Shown here in pieces: positions 47,063 through 58,258 of a DNA stretch of 64,000 nucleotides (positions are counted from its first letter, which is position 1; every line of letters begins with the position of its first letter). This DNA comes from Patellaria atrata CBS 101060 (taxonomy: Eukaryota > Ascomycota > Dothideomycetes > Patellariales > Patellariaceae): the NCBI GenBank assembly GCA_010093705.1, contig MU006100.1, forward strand, positions 403,929-467,928, in the 5' to 3' direction. Made by a program: the position numbers and the translations under genes. The notes below the pieces were generated by a model, which was not told the DNA's origin, did no database searches, and saw only the letters and a list, made by a program, of their open reading frames with translations.

Positions 47063-49771
47063 CTAGCCCTTATGGAAATCCCCATCACTCGACTTGTTCA
47101 TCTTCAGCACAAGCAGAAGACGCTCAATGGTATTCTCCTCTTCCTCATAATCTTTCCCAAAGGCTCTAATCGAGCCGTAACCTTTCTTTCCGACAAGACG
47201 TTTGCAGACGCTTATGAAAACCGTTATCTTACTTCTCAGACGCCCATGTAGATTAGTGATAGCGGTGACAGTCTCGCCTCTTCCTATGTTCTCAGTGACG
47301 ATACGGGAAAACTCAAGAATGCATCCAAATATCTCCTCGAGTAGCTGCATAACCTTTTCCTGACGTCTTCTCAACAGAAGCTTAAACATGATACCATCGA
47401 GTGTTCGTTCGTGCATCTCTTTTAGCCGGTCAAGACTTTCGTTGACACGCTTCCCGATATCTCCAGCTTCGTCCTCTTTTTGTAAGTGTTGTTCTATGGC
47501 ATCTAGCCTGTTTTCGAACGAGATCCAAGTTTCAGATATCCCGGTATCGAAAAAGTACGCTGTACAGCTGTTCACAAAGTGGCGGGATTCCACTGCAAAT
47601 TTACGAGCTGAAGCATTGAGCCCACGTGGTAAATGAGAAACAACGTATGTCATTCGCAGCAGTCGGAGAAGGAATTTGAATATTGCATCGTATTTTTCGA
47701 GAGAATCCTGCGTGATGATAGCCCCTAAGGGAGATGGTGTGGAGTACTGCAGCCGCAAGAAGTCAAGCGCATACAGGGAATGAGGATCCATACACTTTTC
47801 TCCGTCTTCGGCGGAAAGTGTCCTTACTGCGAAGCTAAGATTACCAGGGATATCGTTAGATTCTCTTAAGCTACTTGATGTCTTTTTTTGATTTCTTGAG
47901 AGGTATAGTTGGGACGTATGGTAACAATCACTCAATATGCCCATGAGGGCCAGACGAAGCTCAGAACTTGCGGGAGGCCAGTTCGTACGATTTCCCAGCT
48001 TAAGACCCATCGATACCCCAGTGCGGACGACACCACGTTGTCTTTCTGCTGTCTCTAATTCAGGATTGAATAGAGCGGATGTTAATCTTGAAATAAACAC
48101 GCCATCCCCGAAAAGATGATAATTTTTTTGGAGAGACAAGTGGTGTCGTAGACAATGTGAACGAAAGAAGAGACGCAAGCAAGAAGAGTTTACTAAGCGT
48201 GCCTGTACAGTTAGGAGAGGATTTAAGGACAGCGCAGGCGTCAGAACAATAGGGGGCGCAAATGAAAGTAAACTCTCTTCATCACCCAAGCCTTCTGCGT
48301 CAATAAGATCTGCAACAAGACATTCAAGCTTATCTTCGTCCTTGTGAATATGTGCTGATGGATCCGCATTGAAAAGGGGTATGGCGTCCAGAAGTTCCAC
48401 GCTGAACGGGTAAGTAAGGCCATTGCTTTCTATGGGCATAGGAAAACTTCCTTGCTCTCCACTCTCAGCTTTCCGGTTAAAACACTTGTTAAATTGTGTT
48501 TGTACCACTCCTATGAGATTCGCCTCATAAGCTTTTGCTTTTGCGGATATCCTCTCCATATCGGCCCATGAGAACTTCCAAGTGGTTTGTGGCGCATCAT
48601 CTATATGTAATGTAGAACTTAGTAACGGATGGCCCGGATGATGCTTTTGTAGAAGGAGTAAATTTCTACCAGTTTCAAAGATCGATTTTCCGTCGTCAGA
48701 AGAGATAAATTCAGGTATGCGGGCGCCATCGTAACGGTAATTCGGAATATCCAGGCCGAGTTCCTGCTCAACAGAATCGACTATGTTAAAAAGAACATCC
48801 TCTTGACGGAGACCGGCTCCAAATGAGTTATTCATCCGTAAACCTACCCATTGATCAATTTTCTGGAGAAACGGTTGGGTTGTACGTGTAGTGATCTCAT
48901 GGAGGACATTCCGGAGCCTGTGGTTTTCATTCTCCGCGTTTTGTATCTCACGATATAACATAGAAAGAAGATCCATATCATTTCTACAGAGTGTAGACAA
49001 GGCTAAAACTTGATTTATCTTGACTAGAAGTGAATGAGGCCTGCTGAACAGTCGCTGTAGCTGTAGGAGAGTATGGGTGGACCCGATACGGGATCCCAAG
49101 ACTTCCTCCAAACAATCAACAGCACTCGTTAGAACCTTGAGGAAAGCTACCTTTGCTGGAGACGTTTTCACGGTACGATCGTGGTCTGAGATAGCTCGCA
49201 GCTCTCGAAAATTGTTTCCACAATCTATCAGCTGGCTCACGAGGCTCTGGACGGCTTGTAAACTATATCCTGAAAACTTCATGTCTTGAATAGCTTGTGT
49301 AAAAGTTCCGAGCTGATTGTCGAAGGGGAATAGCATTGAGGGTCTACCCAGCCCAAGTTGTAGTAGTGAACGGTAAAAGATATTACTCCGGATAATAGTT
49401 CCAGAGCCCTGCGCTGAGTTTACAGCATGAGGAACCCGTGTCAATGCGGCATCAAAAGTTTTAGATCCCGCGTCTGATAGATAGGCACTTTGGGATTCAT
49501 TATGTCCTTGCTTTTCGAACGCGTCCCAGGTGAAGAATTTGAAGTCTTGGAACGCAGGGCCTTGGTCAAATGCAACCTTCCAAATATCTTCTTCGGCAAT
49601 ATCTAAGCAACTAGGAGTTTTGGCGGTTATGGATAACGTAGAATGTTCATGAGTTTCAATCTCTTCCAGAGGACCAAAAGCAAAGGTTTCTAGGTCCGGC
49701 AGCCGAAGATCATGGTTAAGGAGTTTCGTAGGCGCATACGGGTTGTCTATTCTTATAGACGGAACTATCAT
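47063..49771 (-). CDS. Gamma-tubulin complex component (GCP6/Alp16-like)
   Basis: Spc97/Spc98-family subunit of the gamma-tubulin ring complex that nucleates microtubules at spindle pole bodies and septa. Single exon of 902 aa from ATG 49771. Visible family features: an N-terminal lead with EDIWKVAFD and FFTWDAFEKQGHNES; GRIP1-like FYRSLLQLGLGRPSMLFPFD; and a C-terminal GRIP2-like part (QARLVNSSCLRLFFRSHCLR, FAVRTLSAEDGEKCMDPHSL, YALDFLRLQYSTPSPLGAII, YDAIFKFLLRLLRMTYVVSH). The N-terminal layout fits fungal GCP6/Alp16 better than GCP2/3. GCP5 is the alternative. Divergent from EAF7 (374 bp apart). Intact, no intron needed. Confidence 0.85.
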   Translation of the reverse strand: MIVPSIRIDNPYAPTKLLNHDLRLPDLETFAFGPLEEIETHEHSTLSITAKTPSCLDIAEEDIWKVAFDQGPAFQDFKFFTWDAFEKQGHNESQSAYLSDAGSKTFDAALTRVPHAVNSAQGSGTIIRSNIFYRSLLQLGLGRPSMLFPFDNQLGTFTQAIQDMKFSGYSLQAVQSLVSQLIDCGNNFRELRAISDHDRTVKTSPAKVAFLKVLTSAVDCLEEVLGSRIGSTHTLLQLQRLFSRPHSLLVKINQVLALSTLCRNDMDLLSMLYREIQNAENENHRLRNVLHEITTRTTQPFLQKIDQWVGLRMNNSFGAGLRQEDVLFNIVDSVEQELGLDIPNYRYDGARIPEFISSDDGKSIFETGRNLLLLQKHHPGHPLLSSTLHIDDAPQTTWKFSWADMERISAKAKAYEANLIGVVQTQFNKCFNRKAESGEQGSFPMPIESNGLTYPFSVELLDAIPLFNADPSAHIHKDEDKLECLVADLIDAEGLGDEESLLSFAPPIVLTPALSLNPLLTVQARLVNSSCLRLFFRSHCLRHHLSLQKNYHLFGDGVFISRLTSALFNPELETAERQRGVVRTGVSMGLKLGNRTNWPPASSELRLALMGILSDCYHTSQLYLSRNQKKTSSSLRESNDIPGNLSFAVRTLSAEDGEKCMDPHSLYALDFLRLQYSTPSPLGAIITQDSLEKYDAIFKFLLRLLRMTYVVSHLPRGLNASARKFAVESRHFVNSCTAYFFDTGISETWISFENRLDAIEQHLQKEDEAGDIGKRVNESLDRLKEMHERTLDGIMFKLLLRRRQEKVMQLLEEIFGCILEFSRIVTENIGRGETVTAITNLHGRLRSKITVFISVCKRLVGKKGYGSIRAFGKDYEEEENTIERLLLVLKMNKSSDGDFHKG

Positions 49772-50145
49772 ACCGTTAGTGGGCGTAAAAAAACGCGTTA
49801 CTTATTTAATCGACGCGTTTACTAACCGTCTATATCTACTTCTGGAAACAGATTGGTTGCCGGTGTGGACAGGTTGGTGTGCGCAAATATTGACGATCTC
49901 CAAAGATCTGGAATCGCAAAAGCTTCTTTCGTATCTTCTATCTCCATTATTTTTCCCTGTCATTGTGAAGGTTCCGGCGCGTTGCTGTGTTGCTGTGTTG
50001 CATTCGGAGGTTGAGAAGTGGGGAGGAAGATCGCCGAGGGAGCAGTAACGATGCAGTCTCTTCATCTTACAATCCAGCACTACTGTAACAATCATGCTCA
50101 CAAAGACAGATACTTCCCTGACTCATTTTTCATCTTAATCTTATC
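49772..50145. promoter_or_regulatory. Divergent promoter between GCP6-like gene and EAF7
   Basis: 374 bp separate the two start codons. No known motif was picked out; the EAF7 side ends in an A/T-rich leader just before ATG 50146. Confidence 0.5.
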
Positions 50146-51099
50146 ATGCCACCTAGAAAGAGAGCGAAGGTCAGCGCAGCGTCCACTCCTCTCGCGGAGA
50201 CCCAACCAAAAACTCCAATATCTGCAGTTGCGACGCCGACTGTTGAGAAGAGTGCAGAACAAATACAAGAACAAGAGGAGCTTCAAAATGACCCCTGGAC
50301 AGATGAACAGGAGACTGCTCTCTTCAAAAGTTTGATCAGATGGAAACCTACAGGTACCGCACAGTTCCATTGTTTTAAGGACATTGCGCTGACCGTTTTA
50401 GGTATTCATAAACACTTTCATATGATTGCCATTTCTCAAAATCTACGCTCACACGGCCATTCTTACCCCCCCAATCCATCCCCTGCTCTCGCGGACGCAT
50501 ACGAGCATATGCGCATTTCCAGTATTTGGCATAAACTCCGCCAGCTTTACGATCTTGATGCTCTCGATGAGCGAGAGACGTCAAATTTCTTTCTGAGCCA
50601 GCTCGAGCCTATAGATACAGACGAGGAAGATGATTACCACCCTTTTTCATTACCAGAGGATGAATTTGGGGATATCATGTGGGAGAGGAGATTACAGGAG
50701 AATGAATCTATAAGGTCGAGTCCCCCGACATTGCCGACACTCATATCTCTAAAGGACGACCCACAACCACCTTCGGGTTGGAGCAAAGAGGAACCCATTG
50801 GCCCAGGTCAAGAAGAGGAGGAGCCAAGTAAACCATCGCCCCCACTAAAGAAAGGTCGCGCTGGGAGGAAAGGGAAAGATACTACCCGAAGTATGCGATC
50901 AAAGACAACTAGGGCGAATAGGGACCGTTCCGCCGAAGAAGATGACCAAGAAGAAGAGGACAATGACGATGCAGAAGACCAGAACTCTGAAAATGAAGCA
51001 GCAAGCGAAGAGGAAGAGTCCACACCAGCGCGTGGGACGAGTAATAAATTTAGAGGCGGGAGAAGGGGAAGACCAGCCCGAAAAGGTCGTGGTAGATAA
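50146..51099 (+). CDS. EAF7: NuA4 complex subunit Eaf7 (CT20 family)
   Basis: Subunit of the NuA4 histone acetyltransferase, also part of the Eaf5/7/3 module. Exons 50146..50353 and 50402..51099 give 301 aa. Joining them restores the family block WTDEQETALFKSLIRWKPTG followed by IHKHFHMIAISQNLRSHGH; relatives read KPxGMHKHFRMIAI. The match continues with ISSIWHKLRQLYDLDALDE. The 48-nt intron (GTACC donor, branch GCTGACC, acceptor TTTTAG) is a multiple of three and has no stop, so retention would insert 16 residues in the most conserved place. The C-terminal half is disordered: an acidic stretch, then basic GRKGKDTTRSMRSKTTRANR and a tail of RGGRRGRPARKGRGR. Nuclear. The gene is divergent from the GCP6-like gene. 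Confidence 0.92.
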   Translation: MPPRKRAKVSAASTPLAETQPKTPISAVATPTVEKSAEQIQEQEELQNDPWTDEQETALFKSLIRWKPTGTAQFHCFKDIALTVLGIHKHFHMIAISQNLRSHGHSYPPNPSPALADAYEHMRISSIWHKLRQLYDLDALDERETSNFFLSQLEPIDTDEEDDYHPFSLPEDEFGDIMWERRLQENESIRSSPPTLPTLISLKDDPQPPSGWSKEEPIGPGQEEEEPSKPSPPLKKGRAGRKGKDTTRSMRSKTTRANRDRSAEEDDQEEEDNDDAEDQNSENEAASEEEESTPARGTSNKFRGGRRGRPARKGRGR

Positions 51100-51847
51100 G
51101 AACTTTTATTTCCCAACCTCACAGTGCAATCTGATGTCTCGTCCTCCACTAGTCTAGTGAACTTACAAAACCCTGAAGCGTGTTCGCAAGAGACAAGCAC
51201 ATAGACGGTTACTAGTCTCTTTCCCTATCTCCGTCTTGACTTGAAATACCTACACACATAATCGATGTCCTGTCGAATCTTGGTCAGCCGGTTAAATATC
51301 TATAGTTCGGATATCATGGTTAAGTCCAAGACGGCAATAGCATGGTACGAGTTGAAAAATGCTATTCACTATTTGGAATGTCTCTTTGCTGTGTATTTCA
51401 TTCTTCTCCCACTATACAATTGTCCTCAAAGCGCCGTACTCTCTCTGTATACAGAGTTGAAAGGTGCAAAGGACGCTCCAATATCTGTACAATTAGATAT
51501 TTGGGGTGTTCGTAAAATCGCAACATTGACGCTCAATCAGTGGCTCTGCAAACTTAACAAAGCAGAGGAATGTCAGTTGGGACATGGAAGGTGATCTGTG
51601 ACGGACAACCTGCATCAACAAAACATATTTTTCCTTGGTAAAGGCACGAAGCGGATATCTTCACCATTGTACAACCACATTCCGTCGAGTCGTATTTTAC
51701 CTATAATAACACCTAGTCTTATCCCCTAAGGTCATTTGCAAAAAACAATCAAACACTACCTACTGGAGAACTTCATCATACCTATATGCTATTTCTTTCT
51801 TCATATCTTATTTAACCCAACCTATCCTACTCCCTCCCACGACGGAT
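51100..51847. other. Intergenic, no supported gene
   Basis: A 109-codon frame at 51265..51594 has one hydrophobic stretch but no family resemblance. Nothing else is seen. Confidence 0.45.
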
Positions 51848-53154
51848 ATGGCTTCAAATACAATGCTCACACAACCTGTACAATCGAGCCAGCCATTTCT
51901 CCTCAGCCGATTACCAACTGAGCTCAAGTTCGAAGTCTTAAAGTACGTCGACAATTTCCTCAATGAACCACAACACCACCTGAAGGAGATATTGGAAGCA
52001 TTCCACTGCGGGTCTTTCCAACCTATAACGGATGACATCATGCGCGAACGGATTAAAGATGAAGCAACATCATTCCCTATGGAACTGTACCAGCACCGTC
52101 CTTTCTTTCGTGACCGAGGTATATACGGCCGGGACAAGTGGGCTTATGATTAGATGTACGGCAAGGTGATATTCACAGACAAGGAAATGAGAGAAAATCG
52201 GGCCCTATTATCTGACTTACCCTATCTCTATGTTTTCTAATATATTTTCAGAAAAGATTGAAGATCTATCATATTTAAATAATGTTTCTCAAAATTTAGG
52301 AAGAAATATTATATTAACTCGTAAACATAAAAAAAGAAAGGGAAATAATCTTTATTTAGAAAACAAACAATCTTTGAATGTCTCCATGAGATCGAAGGCC
52401 TTCTTCGGTTTAATCTAGGACTACAGTATCCAGATATTCGGAAGAACCTCCTGAAACTATGGCCAATTCTCCCTTCCCAAGGCTCCATTTGGGTTATTTG
52501 GACCATTTCTTCTACAATAGGAATGCCTACAACCCAAGTGCTCATAGTAGTGCCTCATCCTTGAACAGGCTCAGTTTGTCGGAACGGAAGGAATTGAACA
52601 ATTTTTTGAGCGCGGTATGCGACGCTATGGTTAGACATAAAATCGATTTGAACCTCCAGAATTGGAAGTCCAGCAGCTCTAACCGCGAAGTTTATGATTT
52701 TTGGGTCCAAAACATTCTTTGCTGTCCGCCCGAAGATTTCCAAGAGGACGAGTTTGCAAAGTCCGGTGCTTGTGGTGCCTTCTTCAAGCAGGTTCTTCTC
52801 TCCCGGCCGCTCTCCTGGTGGCCCTGGGTATTGGAACGTCCTAGACCTCATTCAACCAAGACTGATTGCGGATATGAGTCCTATATGCAGTGATGCTTCG
52901 AAGATGCTTACATTCGGCGCGAGGATATTCAATTCTCCAAACGTCTTGGTGATTACTCTCTACATTTTTCTATCTTCGCTTTCCAGAATTTCAATCGTGA
53001 CTGGTGTTTCCGGGATGTGTATAGTCTTCTTGAATGGGCCTGCGAACAATCTGACGGCGTTGAACTCACCGACAACAACTTCTACCACTTTCGAGCAAAA
53101 CTCAGTGGAGCTACCAAATATGTCTTTGACTTATCTTTCATCATATACGATTGA
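51848..53154 (+). pseudogene. Decayed F-box-like gene with AT-rich insert
   Basis: It starts MASNTMLTQPVQSSQPFLLS and has an F-box-like opening RLPTELKFEVLKYVDNFL. The frame is cut by TAG at 52151..52153 and resumes in phase (MYGKVIFTDKEMRENRALLS). It runs into a very AT-rich block (about 52222-52372) and re-emerges as CLHEIEGLLRFNLGLQYPDI. The frame then shifts to FFYNRNAYNPSAHSS...SLSERKELNNFLSAVCDAM and WVQNILCCPPEDFQEDEF. A TGA at 52891..52893 separates this from CFEDAYIRREDIQFSKRLGD and FNRDWCFRDVYSLLEWACEQ, ending at TGA 53154. The pieces form one protein of the fungal F-box-like hypothetical class. No introns remove the stops cleanly, so it is best read as broken. Confidence 0.55.
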
Positions 53155-54315
53155 GCGGTTGACTTAAGTGTAACACTGAGTTCATCTTAGAACTTTCCTC
53201 TAGATTCTTCCTAGTTGGCAATAGGTTCCGTCATTTCTGTAGACTCTTATATAACAGCTATCCTTTAGAGTTCTAAACCCTTCTCCTGTTCATTTATCAT
53301 GTCGTGACTTCCTCGTCTTCTGTACGGTCACCCGTAAACCGATCTCTAACTTCCTGTACCGGTGAACTAGCGTACAAAAGTTCTCTTAGAGACTTCACTA
53401 AGCATATGAGGGCCCTGAAAAGGGATTTATGTATATAGGAAGTTGTGCCATAGCTTAAAGGCTGCATGCGCAGTATTGTAGGTAATGCAATACAATGGAA
53501 TTAAAAANNNNNNNNNNNNNNNNNNNNNNNNNNNNNNNNNNNNNNNNNNNNNNNNNNNNNNNNNNNNNNNNNNNNNNNNNNNNNNNNNNNNNNNNNNNNN
53601 NNNNNNNAAAAAAGTTCTCTCCACCGTATATATGCTCACAACATCACAAATCTACTCCGTGTATACTCGTTCTTAAGACAGTTCCGACTCTGTATGGATA
53701 ATATCTTAAGACCGCGAATAACACCGACGGTACGTAGGAGTCAGCCATACAATTGATGCAGGTTAGGTAAAACTGCCGAATCAGCCATCTCCGAGCTGTA
53801 ATCTATAAGCGTACAAGTCCCTGGGAATGCAACTTGTGAAAAGGGGACCGATAAGTTTTTATGTCGGGACATAAAGGCGAACAGCATGAGGAATTAGAGA
53901 TACGATCTCATTATTGCCCAGTTCATAACTTGGTTTATATGTCTCGTTTCCATAACAATACTCCCTTTCATAAATTTACCGTGGATTGGAGTATCGTTTG
54001 TCCTGTCATCCACCTGTAAAATGGTATCTCTACCATATATCCAGCCATTGAAACCCAAGAAATATAAAATTGACCATCTCATGCTTTTTGACTAGGAACG
54101 AACTTTCTCTAGTCGTGTATTCTAGTAGCCCCACGAAATTCGGATTTTCATTATGTTTTTAACTACCTCCTTCAATATATCAACCCGCGAGATTTGCCAT
54201 TTCCCCAATACCCTCACTTTCCATTGAATTATCTCATACGCAAGATTCTTTTCTATTTTCTACATACCTTTTCAACTTGAACCTGGAGATACTACTGTAC
54301 AATTCAAAGCACACC
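53155..54315. other. Intergenic with assembly gap
   Basis: Contains the 100-N gap at 53508..53607. No gene is supported; frames near the gap are artefacts of the N run. Confidence 0.5.
53508..53607. other. Assembly gap, 100 N
   Basis: Exactly 100 N, flanked on both sides by A-runs (TTAAAAA before, AAAAAAG after), so the unresolved sequence probably lies at or beside a homopolymer or repeat. Confidence 0.98.
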
Positions 54316-55734
54316 ATGAACTCAATGAATACGACCCTTTATCCACCCCACTACATCTTAGATCCTCTCGACGAGGAAATAAGGGGTGCGATAACCCTGT
54401 GTTCCATCAACGGGCGCTCCTCAGAAGCTTCCGATGAAACAAGCACTACAACCGACCAAGAAGAGAAAAATACAGAAGATCCAGTTGAGGAATTGGTGTG
54501 GAAGAACCCCCCTCCTGCCTACTTCAACAATATCCCACAACGCAAACCTGCCCCTCCAGCTAAATGGAGATACTTTGGAGGCTTGAGATCCTGGATCTGC
54601 AGAGACGATAGAGTCAACTACGAGGACAACTTCGCCGGAGTCTCGCTCCTGATATCAAAGCCCCGTACGCCAGACGACAAATATAGCAACGTAAGCACCT
54701 GCGCTGTATGCTTAGATTCCTTTTCCGACAACGACGTATATTCCCAGCCCCGTGTGCTGTGGTGCGGCCATGTCTTTTGCAGCACCTGTATTGCCCACTG
54801 GGTCGAAAAGTCGGCGGGACCGCTGGTACACTGCGAGTGTGGAAAATGCCGTGTGGTTTCCTGCCCCTTGTGCAGAAAAGAAATGTGGGAAAGCTGTACG
54901 AGGGATGTATCGAGAGTGGTGAGGTACCACGAGCTGGTAACGCGGGCGGTACAGAATGCGTCGTGGATGAACAGAGCGGTGGACAAGCTTCGCTCGCAGC
55001 CTAAAGAGCGTCTGGATAGAGGGATCAGGTATTATCATCGCTCTTCAAGCGCACTTGAGGACGAGAATGTGTGGTATCAGCTTGGACACGGCTCTGGTAC
55101 CGTGATCCAAGATGCGAGAAGCGCCCCGCCGGAGTGGTGGTGGTCGACCAGGAGAGCTGTTCTGCTCTCCTGGACCCAGATGGTGCGCCTGGGAATACAT
55201 GTCCCTCGGAGACGACGCTGGGGTAATACAGGATCTCATTTTCTCGAGGGGATTACGGAACAACACATCGATTCGGACGCAGACGATGAAGCTAGCGAAG
55301 GGGAAGAAAACTCATCGGACGAAACCAGCGAAGGCTTCGAGCTGTATTCCAGCCCTAGTGAAGAAGATTCGTCGCACGTATTCAGTGAAGACCTCGAGCT
55401 GTATGTGAGCCCTGGCGAAGATCAAGACGGGCTGTCGGACGGGCTAGCCGACAGTCCCAGTGAAGAGGAATATGGCTCAGCCCACGAAACTAGCGAACAG
55501 GAAGATGAGCCGGCTGCTGAACCAGCTGAAGAGGAAGGCTCAACTCCCGATTCAGCGAGCGAAGAAGAAGCCGTAGAACCTGTATATGACCTTGAAATAC
55601 GGGCAAATGTAAGCCCAGAGTTGGTCACCCTCTTCAGAACCAGAGATCGATTCTTGCACGGATCGATACGGTACGCGGACATCCTAGAGCTCCGGCGCAT
55701 TCTAACAGGTTTAGAGAGAACTTTGAGCTCATAA
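54316..55734 (+). CDS. RING-finger protein (C3HC4), putative E3 ubiquitin ligase
   Basis: Single exon of 472 aa from the first ATG at 54316. A complete RING lies at 129-186: C129, C132, C150, H152, C155, C158, C183, C186 (CAVCLDSF, VLWCGHVFCSTCIAHWVEK, CPLCRKEM). The spacer holds two extra cysteine pairs (HCECGKC). RING domains of this type recruit E2 ubiquitin-conjugating enzymes. No membrane helix is evident. The last 150 residues form an acidic, serine-rich disordered region with loosely repeated units (FELYSSPSEEDSS, LELYVSPGEDQDG, DSPSEEEYGS). A short helical end follows (DILELRRILTGLERTL). The RING is certain; the substrate and cellular role are not evident. Confidence 0.87.
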   Translation: MNSMNTTLYPPHYILDPLDEEIRGAITLCSINGRSSEASDETSTTTDQEEKNTEDPVEELVWKNPPPAYFNNIPQRKPAPPAKWRYFGGLRSWICRDDRVNYEDNFAGVSLLISKPRTPDDKYSNVSTCAVCLDSFSDNDVYSQPRVLWCGHVFCSTCIAHWVEKSAGPLVHCECGKCRVVSCPLCRKEMWESCTRDVSRVVRYHELVTRAVQNASWMNRAVDKLRSQPKERLDRGIRYYHRSSSALEDENVWYQLGHGSGTVIQDARSAPPEWWWSTRRAVLLSWTQMVRLGIHVPRRRRWGNTGSHFLEGITEQHIDSDADDEASEGEENSSDETSEGFELYSSPSEEDSSHVFSEDLELYVSPGEDQDGLSDGLADSPSEEEYGSAHETSEQEDEPAAEPAEEEGSTPDSASEEEAVEPVYDLEIRANVSPELVTLFRTRDRFLHGSIRYADILELRRILTGLERTLSS

Positions 55735-57407
55735 TGGAACTGAACCTTACATGAGCGGGCTCCGAATCATATTGTAAATAGTCATTTATATTCGTAGTTG
55801 TTACTTTAAATGTTATTCTTTCCCTATCGTGGCGATGGTGCCCTACTATACGATAGCATTTCAATCTATATTTGACTTTAGCGTAGAAAATATGGGAATG
55901 TGCGCAGAACTCTGATTCAAATTAATGACCTATCAATAGTGATTCAGATTTTATATACATAGCCTTGAAATTGTCTCTAACATTGCTGTGCAAAAAGAAT
56001 TCGGAAGTTACGGGGGAGTCTTGACTTTACATAGGAGTTGACTGTACTGATAATGGAAGTCACTTAATACTTCAGAATTAACAACCCGCTGGAAGTCTTT
56101 CAGGAAGTGTACAGAAATCTAGGGAAACTGAGATTGATAAGAAAGGGGTTTTCCGCTAACAGTTTAAGGGACGTTGTTTTTGAAACCCTGACGCCAATTA
56201 CCAATGAATGTAAATAAATCAAGGTTTGAGCTCACTGAAAAGTTTTGCATACGAATTTTACGCTCTGGCGATCAGAAATGCGCTGAATGACGTTGAAGGA
56301 GCAGTATTCGTGTTACTCTACTATTTTACACTTCCTCTTTTGACTTTGTCTAATCCTTCCCTGTGCTGTTTCCCTCTACAATCATAGTTCACTATAAACT
56401 TCATTCATACATATGAAAATACCATCGTACTGAACTGGGAGAGGTTTGAGAGTGAAATATCTTGACAAGACTGACTAGAGTAGCATCCGGTGACCGGTTT
56501 GCGGTAAAGAGAAAGCGTACAGGACAGTGTACAAAGCATGACATGGGTGGAGGAGCTGCTCGTTTTCGGGTAACCATGTGTGCGATCGCTAATGTGACAA
56601 CGAGGTCGTACGAGAACGGATATCTTCCCCTCGACGAGACTTGAAACTATGGATCAGACGAATCTCTCTTTTTGTATTTCCCGATTTTGCAAATTTCGAT
56701 AATTGACGCAACCGGTATTACTTCTCCAACTGTTTGAGCGCGTATTCTGACAGATGTGTACTACTCTTCATTCTTTCGCACAACGGCTGCTTGTTTTTGG
56801 CCTCGTATATTCACTTCCTGTACACAAGAAAAAAGTCTTTCAGATCTTGTCACTTCCATATCGGAACACATAGATGAATATCTTTTCGCGTTCTTTTCCC
56901 CATAGTAGTTAAGGGACCGAAAGTGCTTGCCATATCAGTACACCCTCGATATTTAGTAATTATACTAGCTGATCCGAGATCGGGTAGCGAAGAAATGGTA
57001 GCATTTGTTTGGTTGCAGTTGATAGCTTTGTACTGCTTTCGGTAGCCTTAGAAAGGACATTCTGCATGTTTTACGTCTCTGTCCTTCGAATGGTCCACCC
57101 TCGTTCTTCGCTTTACAACACTAGCCTTCTCATAAGGCTTCCGCAAACAAGATTTGAACGTAGAAGAAGGATATGTCGGGTATGTCAAAACTCAGAAGAT
57201 GTACGAATTACCCCACACCGACCTTTGAGTGAGATGATCAGGGACATTATTATATCGTCATCACCGGAATTGGTGCGACGGAACACGGTTATGTACTTTG
57301 GTTTTCTGTTGCTCTCCTCGTAACTCAATAATATAAAGTACTCAAGTATATCACTCCAATGTGACGACTCCTCAACCGTTGGAATCATCCCAAGAATACT
57401 TTGAAAA
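55735..57407. other. Intergenic, no gene recognised
   Basis: 1.7 kb, mostly AT-rich. A 104-codon frame at 57009..57323 has no recognisable feature. The last 100 bases are the leader of the CBM18 gene and include TATAAAG at about 57331. Confidence 0.45.
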
Positions 57408-58258
57408 ATGGCTTCCATACGCAACCTACTACTGTCTTTGACCATCTTTGCTGGTACCGGGTTCACAGTTGTCACACCAGATGCCACCTGCGGTTCAGCT
57501 AACGGATACACCTGTCCTGGCTCGCAATGGGGTAATTGCTGTGGTCGGTATGGTTGGTGGTGAGTGATCATCTTAGACTTAGAACATCTAGCTTTAACGT
57601 CCCCTTACCGTCAATGCAGTGGGAGCACCGACGTATATTGCGGTGCAGGTTGTCAGCCAGCATATGGATTCTGTGGTTCAAACGACCAACCACCCGTTTT
57701 AGTCAGTCGCCAGTACCCGCACCAACTCATCCATCTCTCGAGTGCGAGTCCAAACACTGCTTTTGGGACTTTCTTTTATGGTTCTGTTTTAAGGAGCGCG
57801 GATGGTTCCTCCCAGAGATGGAATGAGATTCTCTTCGACGTCCCAAATAACGATGCGACTACTTGTAGAATTAACTTCACTGTACCCCCTGGTTCAAACG
57901 GAGCAGGTCCCAACTGGTCAGCTTCAGGAAACCCTCCCGCCATGGATGTTAGTGAAATCAACGGTATTCCAGACCCTAGTACGGATACTTGGAACAGCCA
58001 TCCACCATTTGGCAACCGCGTCGGGACAATACGAATAGCATCAAATGGCGCAGTAGCCTTATCGCCATCAACTGGAATAATAGTTCCTTGTAGAAAGGGT
58101 CAGGCTCAAAGTTTCCTGTTGTCATCACTTGCTAATGGTATCAATGTGACGTGGTATGGTGAGTAAATATCCGGAGTTGTCATCAAGTGTATCCACTGAT
58201 ACAAATTATAGAACTTGATAATCCGATCACGGGGATAACTTACGAGATGTGGAGATAA
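57408..58258 (+). CDS. Secreted CBM18 chitin-binding protein with But2-like C-terminal domain
   Basis: Three exons, 57408..57559, 57620..58158 and 58212..58258, sum to 738 nt (245 aa). A signal peptide (MASIRNLLLSLTIFAGTGFT) is followed by a type-1 chitin-binding (hevein-like, CBM18) domain at about 28-69 with all eight cysteines: CGSANGYTC, GNCCGRYGWC, then across the intron GSTDVYCGAGCQPAYGFC. The rest (about 85-245) is a beta-rich domain with FDVPNNDATTCRINFTVPPG and ITYEMWR, resembling the But2-type C-terminal domain often paired with CBM18 in fungal secreted proteins. Likely extracellular or wall-bound, binding chitin; a shield or sensing role is inference. Intron 1 falls inside the CBM18 Cys codon. 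The last exon is tiny, so the 3' end is less certain. Confidence 0.82.

Noticed and set aside
54618-55266. Minus-strand frames across the RING gene
   Set aside because: The complete C3HC4 RING on the plus strand explains the region; the antisense frames lack any domain.
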